From Actinoallomurus sp963799975 (lineage in GTDB: Bacteria; Actinomycetota; Actinomycetes; Streptosporangiales; Streptosporangiaceae): a stretch of 64,000 nt of DNA. Under the pieces are notes generated by a model. That model did not search any database. It had not been told where the DNA came from and saw nothing but the letters and a program-made list of their open reading frames with translations. Below, piece by piece: positions 8,554 to 18,610 of this stretch. Position numbers and translations under genes: made by a program. Position 1 is the stretch's first letter; each line of letters opens with the position of its first letter. The stretch spans positions 372,001 through 436,000 of the forward strand of contig CAWCZF010000004.1 in NCBI GenBank assembly GCA_963799975.1, written 5' to 3'.

Positions 8554-11214
8554 TCAGGAGCGGGACTTGGCGGGTCGTCGCTTGGTCGTCTTCTTCCCGC
8601 CACCTGCGGCGACCTTCTCGCGACGCTCGGCGAGCAGCTCGGCGGCGCGCTCGATGGTGATCGACTCGACCTCGTCACCCTTGCGCAAGGCTGGCGTTCG
8701 TCTCGCCGTCGGTCACGTAGGGGCCGAAACGCCCCTCCTTGACCACGACCTTCTGCGCCGCTCGCCGGGTCGTCGCCGAGCTCGCGCAGCGGCGGGGCGG
8801 CGGCGGCACGGCCACGCCCGCGCTGCTTCGGCTGCGCGAAGATCTCCTTGGCCTGCTCGAGGGTGACCGTGAACAGCTGCTCCTCGACTCCAGCGAGCGG
8901 CTGTCCGTAGCCCTTCTTGAGGTACGGGCCGAACCGGCCGTTCTGCGCGGTGACCGGCCTCGCCGTCGATCTCGCCGAGCACACGCGGCAGCGACAGCAG
9001 CTTGAGCGCGTCCTCGAGCGTGACCGTGTCGAGCGTCATCGACTTGAGCAGCGAGCCGGTGCGGGGCTTGGCCGACTTGGGCGCGTCCTCGGCAGGATCT
9101 CGGTGACGTACGGGCCGAACGGCCGGTCTTGGCCACGATGAGGTGCCCGCGCTCCGGGTCGGCGCCCAGCTCGCGGTCGCCGCTCGGCTGCGCGAACAGC
9201 TCCTCGGCCTTGTCGACGGTCAGCTCGTCCGGCGCGATGTCCTCGGGGATGTTGACCCGCTGGCCGTCGCGGTCGAGGTAGGGCCCGTAGCGACCGACCC
9301 GGATCATGATGTCGCTGCCGGCGATCGGGAACGAGCTGACCTCCTTGGCGTCGATCTCGCCGAGGTCGGTGACCAGCTCCTTGAGCCCCTCGTCGCCGTC
9401 TGGCCGAAGTAGAAGTGCTGCAGCCACCGGACCCGCTCGGCCTCGCCGCGGGCGATCTCGTCGAGGACCTCCTCCATGTGCGCGGTGAAGTCGTAGTCGA
9501 CCAGGTGGCCGAAGTGCTTCTCCAGGAGGTTGACCACGGCGAACGCCAGGAACGAGGGCACCAGCGCGGTGCCCTTCTTGAACACGTAGCCGCGGTCGAG
9601 GATCGTGCCGAGGATCGTCGCGTACGTCGACGGGCGGCCGATCTCGCGGTCTTCCAGCTCCTTGACCAGCGTCGCCTCGGTGTAGCGCGCGGGCGGCCGG
9701 GTGGAGTGGCCCTCGGCGGCTCGAGCTCGGTCGCGGTGAGCGGGTCGCTCTCCTCCAGCGTGGGCAGCCGGCGCTCCTGGTCGTCCAGGTCGGACGCCGG
9801 GTCGTCGGAGCCCTCGACGTAGGCCTTGAGGAAGCCGTAGAAGGTGATGATCTTGCCGGAGGCGCCGAACTCGGCGGTCTCGCCCGCGGTGGACTGGCCG
9901 GTCACGCGGACGGAGACGGACTGGCCGGCCGCGTCCTTCATCTGGCTGGCGACGGTGCGCTTCCAGATCAGCTCGTACAGCCGGAACTGGTCGCCGGACA
10001 GGCGGGTCTCGCCCGGCGTACGGAACGTCTCGCCGGACGGGCGGATCGCCTCGTGCGCCTCCTGGGCGTTCTTGACCTTGCTGCGGTAGAGGCGCGGCTT
10101 GTCCGGGATGTAGTCGGCGCCGTACAGCGTCTGCGCCTGGTCGCGGGCGGCGTTGATGGCCGTCTCGGACAGCTGGATGCTGTCGGTACGCATGTAGGTG
10201 ATGAAGCCGTTCTCGTACAGCTTCTGCGCGACCTGCATCGTGTACTTGGCCGAGAAGCCCAGCTTGCGGCTGGCCTCCTGCTGCAGCGTGGTCGTACGGA
10301 ACGGCGCGTACGGGCTGCGCTTGTACGGCTTGCGCTCGACGGACTTGACCTCGTAACGGCCGGTCGCGCAGGCGCTCGGCGAGGCCGCGGGCGGCCTCCT
10401 CGTCCAGGTGCAGGATCTCGGCGGACTTGAGCTGGCCCTGGGCGGAGAAGTCACGGCCCTGGGCGACGCGCCTGCCGTCGACGGCGACGAGCGTGGCCTC
10501 GAAGGCTGGACGGCTGTCTCGGGCTTGCCGGTGTCGAAGGTGGCGGACGAGGTCCCAGTAGCCGGCCGGGACGAACGCGATGCGCTCGCGCTCGCGCTCG
10601 ACGACCAGCCGGGTGGCGACGCTCTGCACGCGGCCCGCCGAGAGCTTCGGCATGACCTTCTTCCACAGGACCGGGCTGATCTCGTAGCCGTACAGGCGGT
10701 CGAGGATGCGGCGGGTCTCCTGCGCGTCGACGAGCTTGATGTTCAGCTCGCGCGGGCTGCGCGCCGCGGCGCGGATGGCGTCGCGGGTGATCTCGTGGAA
10801 CACCATGCGGTGCACGGGCACCTTGGGCTTCAGTACCTCCTGCAGGTGCCAGGCGATCGCCTCGCCCTCGCGGTCCTCATCCGTCGCGAGGAGGAGCTCG
10901 TCGGCGTCCTGCAGCAGCTTCTTGAGCTTGGCGACCTGCTGCTTCTTGTCGGCGTTGACGACGTACAGCGGCTCGAACCCGTGATCGACGTTGACCCCGA
11001 GCCGTGCCCAGGCCTCGCCCTTGTACTTCGGCGGGATGTCGGCCGCTCTCTCGGGAAGATCGCGGATATGGCCGATACTGGACTCCACGACGTATCCGCT
11101 GCCGAGGTAGCCCGCGATGGTCTTGGCCTTCGCAGGCGACTCGACGATCACCAGCCGGATGCCGCCTGGCTTCTTTGTGCCGTTGCTGTCGGGCACGATG
11201 CCTGAACCTCGCAA
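8554..11214 (-). CDS. topA: DNA topoisomerase I, frame disrupted (probable sequence errors)
   Basis: Type IA topoisomerase that relaxes negative supercoils; essential. Toprim domain: RLVIVESPAKAKTIAGYLG at the start and LLLATDEDREGEAIAWHL near residue 115. The active-site Tyr lies in FITYMRTDS. Several C-terminal repeats of the RFGPYV type lead to a basic tail (KKTTKRRPAK) in place of zinc fingers, as usual for actinobacteria. The coding frame changes at least six times, e.g. near 10380, 10500, 9720, 9398, 9130 and 9090. At several of these, restoring one base in a CC or GG run recovers the conserved sequence. An alternative GTG start at 11196 (MPDSNGTKK) is equally plausible. It heads the topA-tmk-holB operon. 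Confidence 0.9.
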
Positions 11215-11343
11215 GTCTCGACTCGGCGGGAGTCGCTCTGGGTGCCGTCTTGCACCCGGTCAACGTTGAAGACAGTAGACCGGTTTCCGCGGAAGAGGAT
11301 CCACGCCCCCCGCTAGGACCCTAGACGGAGCAGAATAAGGGCA

Positions 11344-11529
11344 ATGCTTGAGTACTCCTACCTAGTACTGCGTCTGCCGCGTGGCACCACACGGGATGCC
11401 GCCAGGCAAATCCTGGTCGAGCACGCCGAACGTGGTGGGTGGGAGCTCGTCCGCGTGCGGGTCTACCCTGACGGCAGACGCCGAATCCAACTACGCCGCA
11501 AGGTCATTCGCGCGAAGCGTACCTTCTGA
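11344..11529 (+). CDS. DUF5703 family small basic protein
   Basis: This 61-residue protein (MLEYSYLVLRLPRGTTRDAA start, RRIQLRRKVIRAKRTF end) matches the pattern of DUF5703, a short conserved actinobacterial protein of unknown function with LPRGT..AR..L..HAE..GWEL and a basic C-terminus. It is divergent from topA with about 130 bases between. A terminator follows. No partner is implied by the context. Confidence 0.8.
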   Translation: MLEYSYLVLRLPRGTTRDAARQILVEHAERGGWELVRVRVYPDGRRRIQLRRKVIRAKRTF

Positions 11530-11621
11530 TCGGCGGCCACCCCTTCTTTCCTACGACGCTACATCAATGTCCCGAGCGCGAGGTCAGGGCGATCTGGGGG
11601 AGTCTTCCCTTTAATAGGGCT

Positions 11622-11656
11622 TTGCCTGCCCCGGGCCGTGGCTCCGGGGCAGGCAA
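11622..11656. terminator. Bidirectional hairpin terminator
   Basis: A perfect 13-bp stem (TTGCCTGCCCCGG at 11622-11634 with its complement at 11644-11656, 9-base loop) lies between the convergent DUF5703 and chaplin genes. Confidence 0.8.
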
Positions 11657-11711
11657 GACCCGTCTCTCTTCACATCACGAGCTCAGTGCCCGCGATGTCC
11701 GAATTCTTCGC

Positions 11712-13242
11712 CTAGCGACGGCTGGACCGGCCGCTGATGCGACGGGTCAGCGACACCGTGCCGGCCGAGGCCGCGAACATTCCGCCGAGCAGCAGCGCCA
11801 GGAGCGCACCGCTCTGCGACCCGGTCGAGGACTCCGCCGCGGTGTTCTTGAGCGGCGGGAGCTGCTTCGGCGGGCCGCCGACCGGCGTGCCCTGCAGGAC
11901 GCCGCCCAGCGGGTCCGAGGCGGACGCGGACTGCGGCGTGAGGCCGCCGGCCGCCTGCGAGAGCGCGGGCAGCTTCGGCAGCGCCGGCGTCGCGCCCATC
12001 GCCACCGGCAGGGCGCCGGTGCGCAGGGCCGAAGTGTCGACCGGGAGCTGCGGGAGACCGTTCGATCCGTGCGCTCGACGGGGTGATGCAGTCGTCGGCG
12101 CCGTTGAGGTAGCCGGCGCCCTCGTAACCCGCGCCGTCGCTGTAGCCGCCCTCGTAGCCGCCGCCGTAACCGCCGCCGTAACCGCCGCAGCTGCCGAGCG
12201 CGTGCCCGAGGATGCCGACCGCGTTGCCGCAGACGTTGATCGGTGCGTTGATCGGCACGTGGATCTGGTTGCCGCCGCCGATGCTGTACCGGCCGTCGGT
12301 CTGGTGCCAGCCGATGTGGTGGTAGCCGCCCGGGTAACCGCCGGCACCTGGGAGGGAGCCGAGGCAACCGCCGAGTGCATGGCCGATGACCGCGGCGGCG
12401 TTGCCGCAGGCGTCGACGGGCACGTTGATCGGCGCGTGGGCCTGGTTGCCGCCACCGATGCTGTAGCGACCGTCGGTCCCGTGCCAGCCGCCGTGCCAGC
12501 CAGGGCCGTAGCCGACGCCGTGGACCAGTGCGCCGCCCGCGCAGCCGGCGAGCGCGTTGCCGACCGCGTTGCCGCAGACGTTGATCGGTGCGTTGATCGG
12601 CGCGTGGATCTGGTTGCCGCCCAGCACGCTGTGCCGGCCGGACGTACGGCCCGCGAAGCCGCCGCCCCCGCCTCCGCCGACGACCCCCGCGCCGCCATGG
12701 CAGCCGGCGAGCGCGGTGCCGAGCAGCGCGGCGGTGTTGCCGCAGACGTTGACGGGTGCGGTGATCGGCGCGTGGATCTGGTTGCCGCCGCCGATGCTGT
12801 AGCGGCCGTCGGTACGGCCGTGGTGGCCGCCGCCGTACCCGCTCGTCCGGTAGACCCCGGCGCCGCCGCGGCAGCCGGCCAGCGCGTGGCCGATGAGCGC
12901 GACGGAGTTGCCGCAGGCGTTGATCGGCACGTTGATCGGCGCGTTGATCTGGTTGCCGCCCAGCACGCTGTGCCGGCCGGACGTGAAGCTGCCACCGCCG
13001 CTGCCACCGCCGTCGCCGTACACGGCCGCGCCGCCGGTGGATCCGGCGAGCGCACGCCCGATCAGGGCGACGGAGTTGCCGCTCAGGTCGACGGGGACGG
13101 AGATCGGGGCATTGATCTGGTTGCCGCCGAGCAGGCTGTCGTTTCCGTTGGTCACGTCGGCGAGGGCCGGACCGGCCCCGAGCGCGACGAAGCTCGCGGT
13201 GAGCAGGGTGGCACGCGTGGTGCCTTTCGCCCACTTGCGCAT
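11712..13242 (-). CDS. Six-repeat chaplin-family surface protein with C-terminal membrane anchor; one frameshift
   Basis: Chaplins are secreted amyloid-forming proteins that coat aerial hyphae and spores. The start MRKWAKGTTRATLLTASFVA begins a signal peptide ending ALA. Six repeats of the chaplin type follow (GGNQINAPI.VP...CGNSVALIGHALAGC), separated by Gly/Tyr/His-rich linkers. Repeat 1 lacks both cysteines (DLSGNS, ALAGST), repeats 2-6 have the Cys pair, and repeat 4 is shorter. The frame shifts near 12070, after ADDCITPSS. In the new frame the protein ends in a Pro-rich stalk, one hydrophobic helix (GALLALLLGGMFAASAGTVS) and a basic tail. I see no LAxTG/LPxTG sorting motif. Classical long chaplins have two repeats plus a sorting signal. 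Confidence 0.85.
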
Positions 13243-13352
13243 TTGTTGCTCCTCATTTGGACAGGATTGACCGAACTACTTCTCGGGATGACGGGCACGA
13301 CCGCTGGACCGCGGGCGTGCCTCAGACCGGCCCGTACGGACCGGTGGTGGGG

Positions 13353-14102
13353 TCAGTCGGGGGAGAAGGAGGGCTCGTCCGCCGCGGTGCGGACGGCCGG
13401 GGGTACGGTCCCGGAGCGCAGGATGGGGATGGCGGGACGGCGCTGCGCCGTACCCGGCTCGGTCTTGCGACGGACCCCGGCCTGGTGGATACCGCCGTCA
13501 CCGGCGGACGGAGGCAGTGCCTGCCCCCGTTGCGGCAGCCGTCGTGGCTGCACGGGGATGGACGGCGCCTTGTGCGCCTTGCTTTCGGTTGAAGCCTTCC
13601 CGGACGCCCCCGGTGCGGCGTGCGCCCCGGTGTGGATCACCGGTTCGCCGGCGACCCCGGCTCGAGAACCGGCATCGCCGTGCCGTCCTGTCCGAGAAGG
13701 ACCAGCCGAGCCCGCCGGCGTGCGGGGCCGCGGCGCGTGCGCCACGGGTGGCAGAGCGAGGATCGCCGGCGGACGGGCGGGCGCAAGGACCGTTCGGGCT
13801 CGATGCACGGCCGTGACGACGCGGCGCTCGTCCAGCACGCGGACCGCGATGGCGGCCGCCCGCTGGGCCGGCGCGGCGACGCTGGAAAGGCGTGCGCCCG
13901 GAACGGTGTCGGCGTGTGCCTGGTCGGCGTGTGCCTGGCCGGCGACCCCGAGCAGCCAGCCCGCGACCGCGACGCCCGCCACCATCAGCAGGCGCCGGAT
14001 CATCGGGCGGGCGGCGGCTCGCATCGCCGACGACACGAGGAGACCCGGACAGCATGCGACCGCAGAGGCAAACCTCCGCGTCCGCGACAGTCCAGGAACC
14101 AC
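13353..14102 (-). CDS. Secreted hypothetical protein upstream of the chaplin gene
   Basis: This 249-residue protein has a long, basic export signal (MIRRLLMVAGVAVAGWLLGV then AGQAHAD) and an Ala/Pro/Arg-rich, apparently disordered remainder ending DEPSFSPD. I chose GTG 14102 because AAGGAGG lies directly upstream; ATGs at 14024 and 14003 would give a shorter signal and have no clear ribosome site. The same strand and closeness to the chaplin gene (110 bases) suggest a shared cell-surface role. No domain recognised. Confidence 0.55.
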   Translation of the reverse strand: MVPGLSRTRRFASAVACCPGLLVSSAMRAAARPMIRRLLMVAGVAVAGWLLGVAGQAHADQAHADTVPGARLSSVAAPAQRAAAIAVRVLDERRVVTAVHRARTVLAPARPPAILALPPVAHAPRPRTPAGSAGPSRTGRHGDAGSRAGVAGEPVIHTGAHAAPGASGKASTESKAHKAPSIPVQPRRLPQRGQALPPSAGDGGIHQAGVRRKTEPGTAQRRPAIPILRSGTVPPAVRTAADEPSFSPD

Positions 14103-14197
14103 GCGCCCTCCTTGGCGTTGACCACCGTACGGAGCGCGGAGTGCGGTCCGTACGGTGGGTTACCGTAGCACCACGGAGAGCGATCGCTGGGGCGGAT

Positions 14198-15505
14198 TCA
14201 GACGTGATCTAGAAAATGGTCGAGAACTCGTACGCCGAAGCGGAGACCGTCCACGGGGACGCGCTCGTCGATGCCGTGGAACATGCCGGAGAAATCCAGA
14301 TCCTTCGGGAGCTTCAGCGGCACGAACCCGAAGCACCGCATGCCGAGCGTGGAAAATGACTTGGCGTCCGTACCGGCGGACAGACAATAAGGAACAGGCC
14401 GCGCCTGGGGGTCGTGCGCGCGCAGCGCCGCCGCCATCGCCTCGACCAGCGGCCCCTCCCACTCGGTCTCCACGGCGATGTCGTGGTGTACGAACTCCCG
14501 CGTCACTCCGCGGCCCAGCAGCTCGTCGACGGTGGCGAAGAACTCCTCCTCGTGGCCGGGGAGGAACCGGCCGTCGACCTGGGCGGTCGCGGACTGCGGG
14601 ATGACGTTCGCCTTGTAGCCGCCGGCCAGGACACTGGGGTTGAGGGTGTTGCGCAGAGTCGCGCCGATCATCCGCTTGAGCGTCCCGAGGCTCTCGAGGG
14701 CACGCTCGGCGTCGTCGGGGTCGAACTCCGTACCCGTCGCGTCGCAGACCTCCTCCAAGAACGCGCGCACCGTCTTGGTCAGCTGGATCGGAAACTCATG
14801 CCGCCCGAGCCGCGCCACCGCCTCGGCCAGCGCCGTGACCGCGTTGTCGCGGTGCACCATCGAGCCGTGCCCGGCCGTGCCCTCGGCCGTGAGCCGCATC
14901 CAGGCGAGGCCCTTCTCCGCCGTCTCGATCAGGTAGAGCCGCTCGTCGTTCGGAAGGGTCAGACTGAACCCGCCGACCTCGCCGATCGCCTCCGTACAGC
15001 CCTCGAAGAGATCGGGGTGGTTGTCGACCAGCCAGTGCGCGCCCCACTTGCCGCCGGCCTCCTCGTCGGCGAGAAAGGCCAGGACGATGTCCCTGGGCGG
15101 CCGGCGACCCTGTCTGAGGCGCTCGCGCATGACCGCCAGGACCATGGCGTCCATGTCCTTCATGTCGACGGCCCCACGCCCCCACACACAGCCGTCGGCC
15201 ACCTCCCCGCCGAACGGATCACGGGTCCAGTCACTCTTCTGCGCCGGCACGACGTCGAGATGCCCGTGGATCAGCAGAGCGTCCCTAGTGGGATCGGTCC
15301 CCTCGATCCGTACGACGAGACTGGAGCGCTTCGCGTGCGACTCGTAGATCTTCGGCTCCAGCCCGACGTCGGCGAGCTTCTCCGCGACGTACTCCGCCGC
15401 CCGCCGCTCCCCCGGACCGCTGTGGTCACCGGGGTTCGTGGTGTCGATGCGGATCAGGTCGCTGCAGAGCTGGACGACCTCGTCCTCCGCTGCCGGCTCG
15501 CTCAC
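14198..15505 (-). CDS. M20/M25/M40 family metallopeptidase
   Basis: Dinuclear zinc peptidase/deacylase that removes a residue or acyl group from small peptides. Motifs in order: LLIHGHLDVVPA (first metal His/Asp with catalytic Asp), GRGAVDMKD (bridging Asp), FLADEEAGGKWGAHWLVD (catalytic Glu), a dimerisation domain with TAGHGSMVHRDNA, and a C-terminal metal ligand region ending GMFHGIDERVPVDGLRFGVR. Length (435 residues) is normal. GTG 15505 is preceded by AGGAGGAGACA. No operon partner is visible; it faces the tRNA-Leu region. Confidence 0.92.
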   Translation of the reverse strand: MSEPAAEDEVVQLCSDLIRIDTTNPGDHSGPGERRAAEYVAEKLADVGLEPKIYESHAKRSSLVVRIEGTDPTRDALLIHGHLDVVPAQKSDWTRDPFGGEVADGCVWGRGAVDMKDMDAMVLAVMRERLRQGRRPPRDIVLAFLADEEAGGKWGAHWLVDNHPDLFEGCTEAIGEVGGFSLTLPNDERLYLIETAEKGLAWMRLTAEGTAGHGSMVHRDNAVTALAEAVARLGRHEFPIQLTKTVRAFLEEVCDATGTEFDPDDAERALESLGTLKRMIGATLRNTLNPSVLAGGYKANVIPQSATAQVDGRFLPGHEEEFFATVDELLGRGVTREFVHHDIAVETEWEGPLVEAMAAALRAHDPQARPVPYCLSAGTDAKSFSTLGMRCFGFVPLKLPKDLDFSGMFHGIDERVPVDGLRFGVRVLDHFLDHV

Positions 15506-15667
15506 TGTCTCCTCCTGTGCCCGTCGATCGCCTTCGCCTGTCCGCCCATCCTCCCTCAGCCACACCCACGCGCCGTCGCGTCGCTCGCCGACCGGCCCGA
15601 CTTCGCGAGGGGAGCGTGGATTTGCTATCGTGTGGCAGCCGCCGCGGGCGACCGCGCGGCACACCAC

Positions 15668-15756
15668 GTCCGGGTGGCGGAATAGGCAGACGCGCTAGCT
15701 TGAGGTGCTAGTGCCCTTTACGGGGCATGGGGGTTCAAGTCCCCCCTCGGACACCA
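15668..15756 (+). tRNA. tRNA-Leu (anticodon GAG), CCA encoded
   Basis: A 7-bp acceptor stem (GTCCGGG / CTCGGAC), anticodon arm CTAGC-TTGAGGT-GCTAG giving anticodon GAG, a long variable arm (TGCCCTTTACGGGGCA) as in class II tRNAs, T-arm GGGGGTTCAAGTCCCCC, and encoded ACCA. The 3' half overlaps, antisense, the last codons of a serine-integrase remnant, so this tRNA is probably the island's attachment site. Confidence 0.95.
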
Positions 15757-18076
15757 ACCTTTTGCACATGTCGAGGCCAGGGGTCACCGTGGCCTCGACG
15801 GTTTGTTTCTGGGGCCGGTAGGTCAGCTTGAGGCCGAGTTCGCGGTACAGCTTGGATTTGTCGGCCGCTTCGGCTTGGACGACGACGCACGCGAGATCGC
15901 CGAGTTCGGCGAGCACGGTCGAGATCTCCTCCCGGGTCATGCGCCTGCTGGTCCCCAGAGCGCGCCGTTCACCTTCGGCTCGGGTTCGTTCGGCCTTGGC
16001 ATCGTTGATCCACCGAGTGACCTCAAGAGGGTCGGCGCCCGCATCCAGCGCCGCTCGGTACCGGGCGAGGCGCCGGTCGCAGTCGGTGATCTTCTCTTTG
16101 AGCATCACGGCTGCGGCGTCGCCTGCGTCGTGGCTTTGCTCGGCGAGCGCACCGATGGTCATCTCCAGCGCAGCGGGTCTGAAGATCTGGGCGATCCAGT
16201 CGTCGACTTCATCGATGATCTCTGCTTCGCGCAGGTAGACGAGTTTGGGGTGGTCGACGCGGTTGGCGAGGGCGTACTCGGCCGGGAAGCGGCACCGGTA
16301 GTAGGCCTGGTCGTTGTTCCAGTTGCCCTGCATGCGGCGGTCGCAGTAGCCGCAGAACAGCACGCCTCGGTAGGCGTATGGCCGGCGGGTCGGATGCGGC
16401 CGGTGGGTGGCCGGACCTCGGCCTCGGCCCGCCAGGACCGCCTGGGCTTTTTCGAAGTCCTCGTCGCTGACCAGCTGCTTGTGGGTCGGCTTCTCCGACC
16501 AGATCCACTTGTCGGACCGGTTCCAGCGCATCTTGGTCATATGACCGAGCGCGACGTCATCGACGTCGATCAGGACCTCGTCCTTGCGCTGCTTGTTCCA
16601 CACCTGACGGCCGGTGTAGCGAGGATTGGTCACGATGACCCGGACCGCGGACTTGGCCCAGGCGATCCCGCACCGGTGCCTGTTGCGAGCCGGGTCGTTG
16701 GCCGCAGGGCACGGGATCCCATCGGCCGCCTCGCGGACGTACTTGCCCGCCTCGGTGTCGTCGCCGGGCAGAGCGATCCGACGTACCGAGGAGGTCGCCG
16801 TGGTCCGGTCACATCGGAAATAGCGGAGGTCTTCAGGCCCGATACGGGTCAGCACACCGGCAGAGTGGCTGGACAATACAGCCTGTGCTGCTCCGCCAGC
16901 CGCGAGGTCCTGGAGCTGGCTGACGATACGCGACAGGAAAAACGGCGACACGCTGTTCTCCGGCTCCTCAACACCGACCAAGGTCAGGTTCGGCAGCTGA
17001 GCCGCGTCCAGTGTGAAATCCGCATCGTGGCGCCGGTCACAGACCGCGGCTTCCACATCCAGCGTCGTCGCCGCCAGCGCAAGATGCAGCAACGACCGTT
17101 GCCCGTCGCTGAGCAGCCGCGCAGGGCGAGCACGACCAGCGGGGTCCGGCTCGAAGATCAGTTCGGTGTCGCGCACCAGTTGGTCGAAATCGTCGTCGAG
17201 CAAGCGCAGTCTCGGAACCGCGTGCGTGCCCGCGTCGTGCAGTTGACGCCACCGCGAACCCAGCACGCCCACGACGGCCTTCACGACCGGTTCGGCGGCG
17301 AACTGCCCCGCCACATCAGCGGCATGCTCGCTGACCATCTTCCGCAGATCCGCCGACCACTGCGCAGCCCGCCACAGCCGGCTACCCAAGAACGCCGTCA
17401 CCTGGCGAGCACCATCACGTGACGCCGGGATGTAGATCATTTGAATACGGCTACGTTCGGAGGGCGGTAGTGGCGCGTAGTCGTCATCGCCGTAGGCTTC
17501 GGCCAGCGTGTTGACGACGATACGGCTTTCCATGATGGTGCCCTCGACGGTGCCGTCGTCCTCCCACGTTGCTTTCAGGACGATCCGGACCTTCAGCTCA
17601 CCATCATCTTCTGCAGCCATACGCGAGAAGAACTCCGGAACCGCCCGACTGCTGACGATCCGCTGCTGCGAAGCTTGAACGTTCTCGTCCCGGTCAAGAT
17701 CCTCCTCGTCGATCTCCTCGTCGCCGGCATCTCCGTAATCGACGTCGCCCTGAGCGTCGGCAGCCTCACCGGCGGCATCAGTACCGCCGGCGTGCTGGTC
17801 GTCCTCATCGAGCTCTGGAAAGGCGAGCACCGCCTCGATCGTTAAGTCGCGGCTGGCCGGAGCCTCGGTCTCCTCGGCAGGGACATGGAAGTCCTCCGTA
17901 CGTACGGCACGCTCACGTCCGGTGACTCCGAACAGCCGCAGCAGCGCCTCACAGGCAGCAGTCTTGCCACTGCCGTTCGTACCGATGAAGGCGGTCAGGT
18001 CCGGCCCGAGGTCGATCGTGGTGCGGCCCGGCCCAAAGCACTTGAAGTTCTCCAGCACAAGCGTCTCGATGAACAT
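15695..18076 (-). CDS. Chimera: OLD-type AAA ATPase fused to C-terminal half of a large serine integrase
   Basis: Residues 1 to ~465 are an OLD/RecF-type ATPase: FIETLVLENFKCFGPG start, Walker A GTNGSGKTAACEALLRLFG, signature LLSDGQRSLLHLALA, Walker B LTLVGVEEPENSVSPFFL and the switch His in LSSHSAGVLTRI. OLD nucleases continue from KYVREA into a Toprim domain; here the sequence turns instead at REAADGIPCPAANDPARN into a large-serine-recombinase C-terminus: AWAKSAVRVIVTNPRYTGRQ, zinc ribbon CGYCDRRMQGNWNNDQAYYRC-type, then a coiled coil. The last residues (SEGGLEPPCPVKGTSTSS) are read antisense through the tRNA-Leu. Neither a nuclease domain nor the recombinase catalytic Ser domain is present, so neither parent activity is expected. 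The frame is open for 793 codons. Confidence 0.85.
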   Translation of the reverse strand: MFIETLVLENFKCFGPGRTTIDLGPDLTAFIGTNGSGKTAACEALLRLFGVTGRERAVRTEDFHVPAEETEAPASRDLTIEAVLAFPELDEDDQHAGGTDAAGEAADAQGDVDYGDAGDEEIDEEDLDRDENVQASQQRIVSSRAVPEFFSRMAAEDDGELKVRIVLKATWEDDGTVEGTIMESRIVVNTLAEAYGDDDYAPLPPSERSRIQMIYIPASRDGARQVTAFLGSRLWRAAQWSADLRKMVSEHAADVAGQFAAEPVVKAVVGVLGSRWRQLHDAGTHAVPRLRLLDDDFDQLVRDTELIFEPDPAGRARPARLLSDGQRSLLHLALAATTLDVEAAVCDRRHDADFTLDAAQLPNLTLVGVEEPENSVSPFFLSRIVSQLQDLAAGGAAQAVLSSHSAGVLTRIGPEDLRYFRCDRTTATSSVRRIALPGDDTEAGKYVREAADGIPCPAANDPARNRHRCGIAWAKSAVRVIVTNPRYTGRQVWNKQRKDEVLIDVDDVALGHMTKMRWNRSDKWIWSEKPTHKQLVSDEDFEKAQAVLAGRGRGPATHRPHPTRRPYAYRGVLFCGYCDRRMQGNWNNDQAYYRCRFPAEYALANRVDHPKLVYLREAEIIDEVDDWIAQIFRPAALEMTIGALAEQSHDAGDAAAVMLKEKITDCDRRLARYRAALDAGADPLEVTRWINDAKAERTRAEGERRALGTSRRMTREEISTVLAELGDLACVVVQAEAADKSKLYRELGLKLTYRPQKQTVEATVTPGLDMCKRLVSEGGLEPPCPVKGTSTSS

Positions 18077-18610
18077 CTTTCACTTTCTGACGCGAATAAA
18101 TTAAGAGCAAAGATCAAGCATCGGCTAGCGTGTCGAACCTGCACGATCTTCCACCGAAATCGCGGCCATTCGCTGCCTGTACGAGACACTGCCGCCCGCC
18201 GACGTCAAGCGGTCACAGATCGGGTTGAATAAGCAGGGTCAGTCAGCCGTTGGTGACGGTCGTTCGGCACTCACGCCACCCGAGGCCCCACGCTTGCCCG
18301 AATGCCGCGCGAGCACGCACGCACTCGAAACCCCGTGCCAGCGTGATGCTCACGCCGATCCCCATGTCGCGTCTCCCCTCGCTCCGGCCTCGGGCGCCAG
18401 CACGATCGGCCGAATGGCCAGATCGGTGATGTCGGCCCTTAGAAGGACGCTTCACGAGGTCACGACGGATACATGACCCTCGGTCACGGTTCAGTCTCGG
18501 AACACCGGAGCCCTATGGGCCGTGAGGATTGGGACTGCGGAAGAACCAGGTAGGCCCTCTCGCCTAGGACGCGCCGAGTTTTGTCGGAGGCGCTGTCTAG
18601 CCTTCAGGGC
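18077..18610. other. Intergenic stretch without a supported gene
   Basis: About 530 bases between the divergent OLD-integrase chimera and the GIY-YIG gene. It probably holds the promoters of both. Short open frames on the minus strand (18243-18455) show no domain and no ribosome site, so I do not call them. Confidence 0.5.

Noticed and set aside
11737..14121. 794-codon plus-strand frame opposite the chaplin region
   Set aside because: It is the antisense of chaplin repeats (DRRVDLVAA repeats); the minus strand has signal peptide and chaplin motifs.
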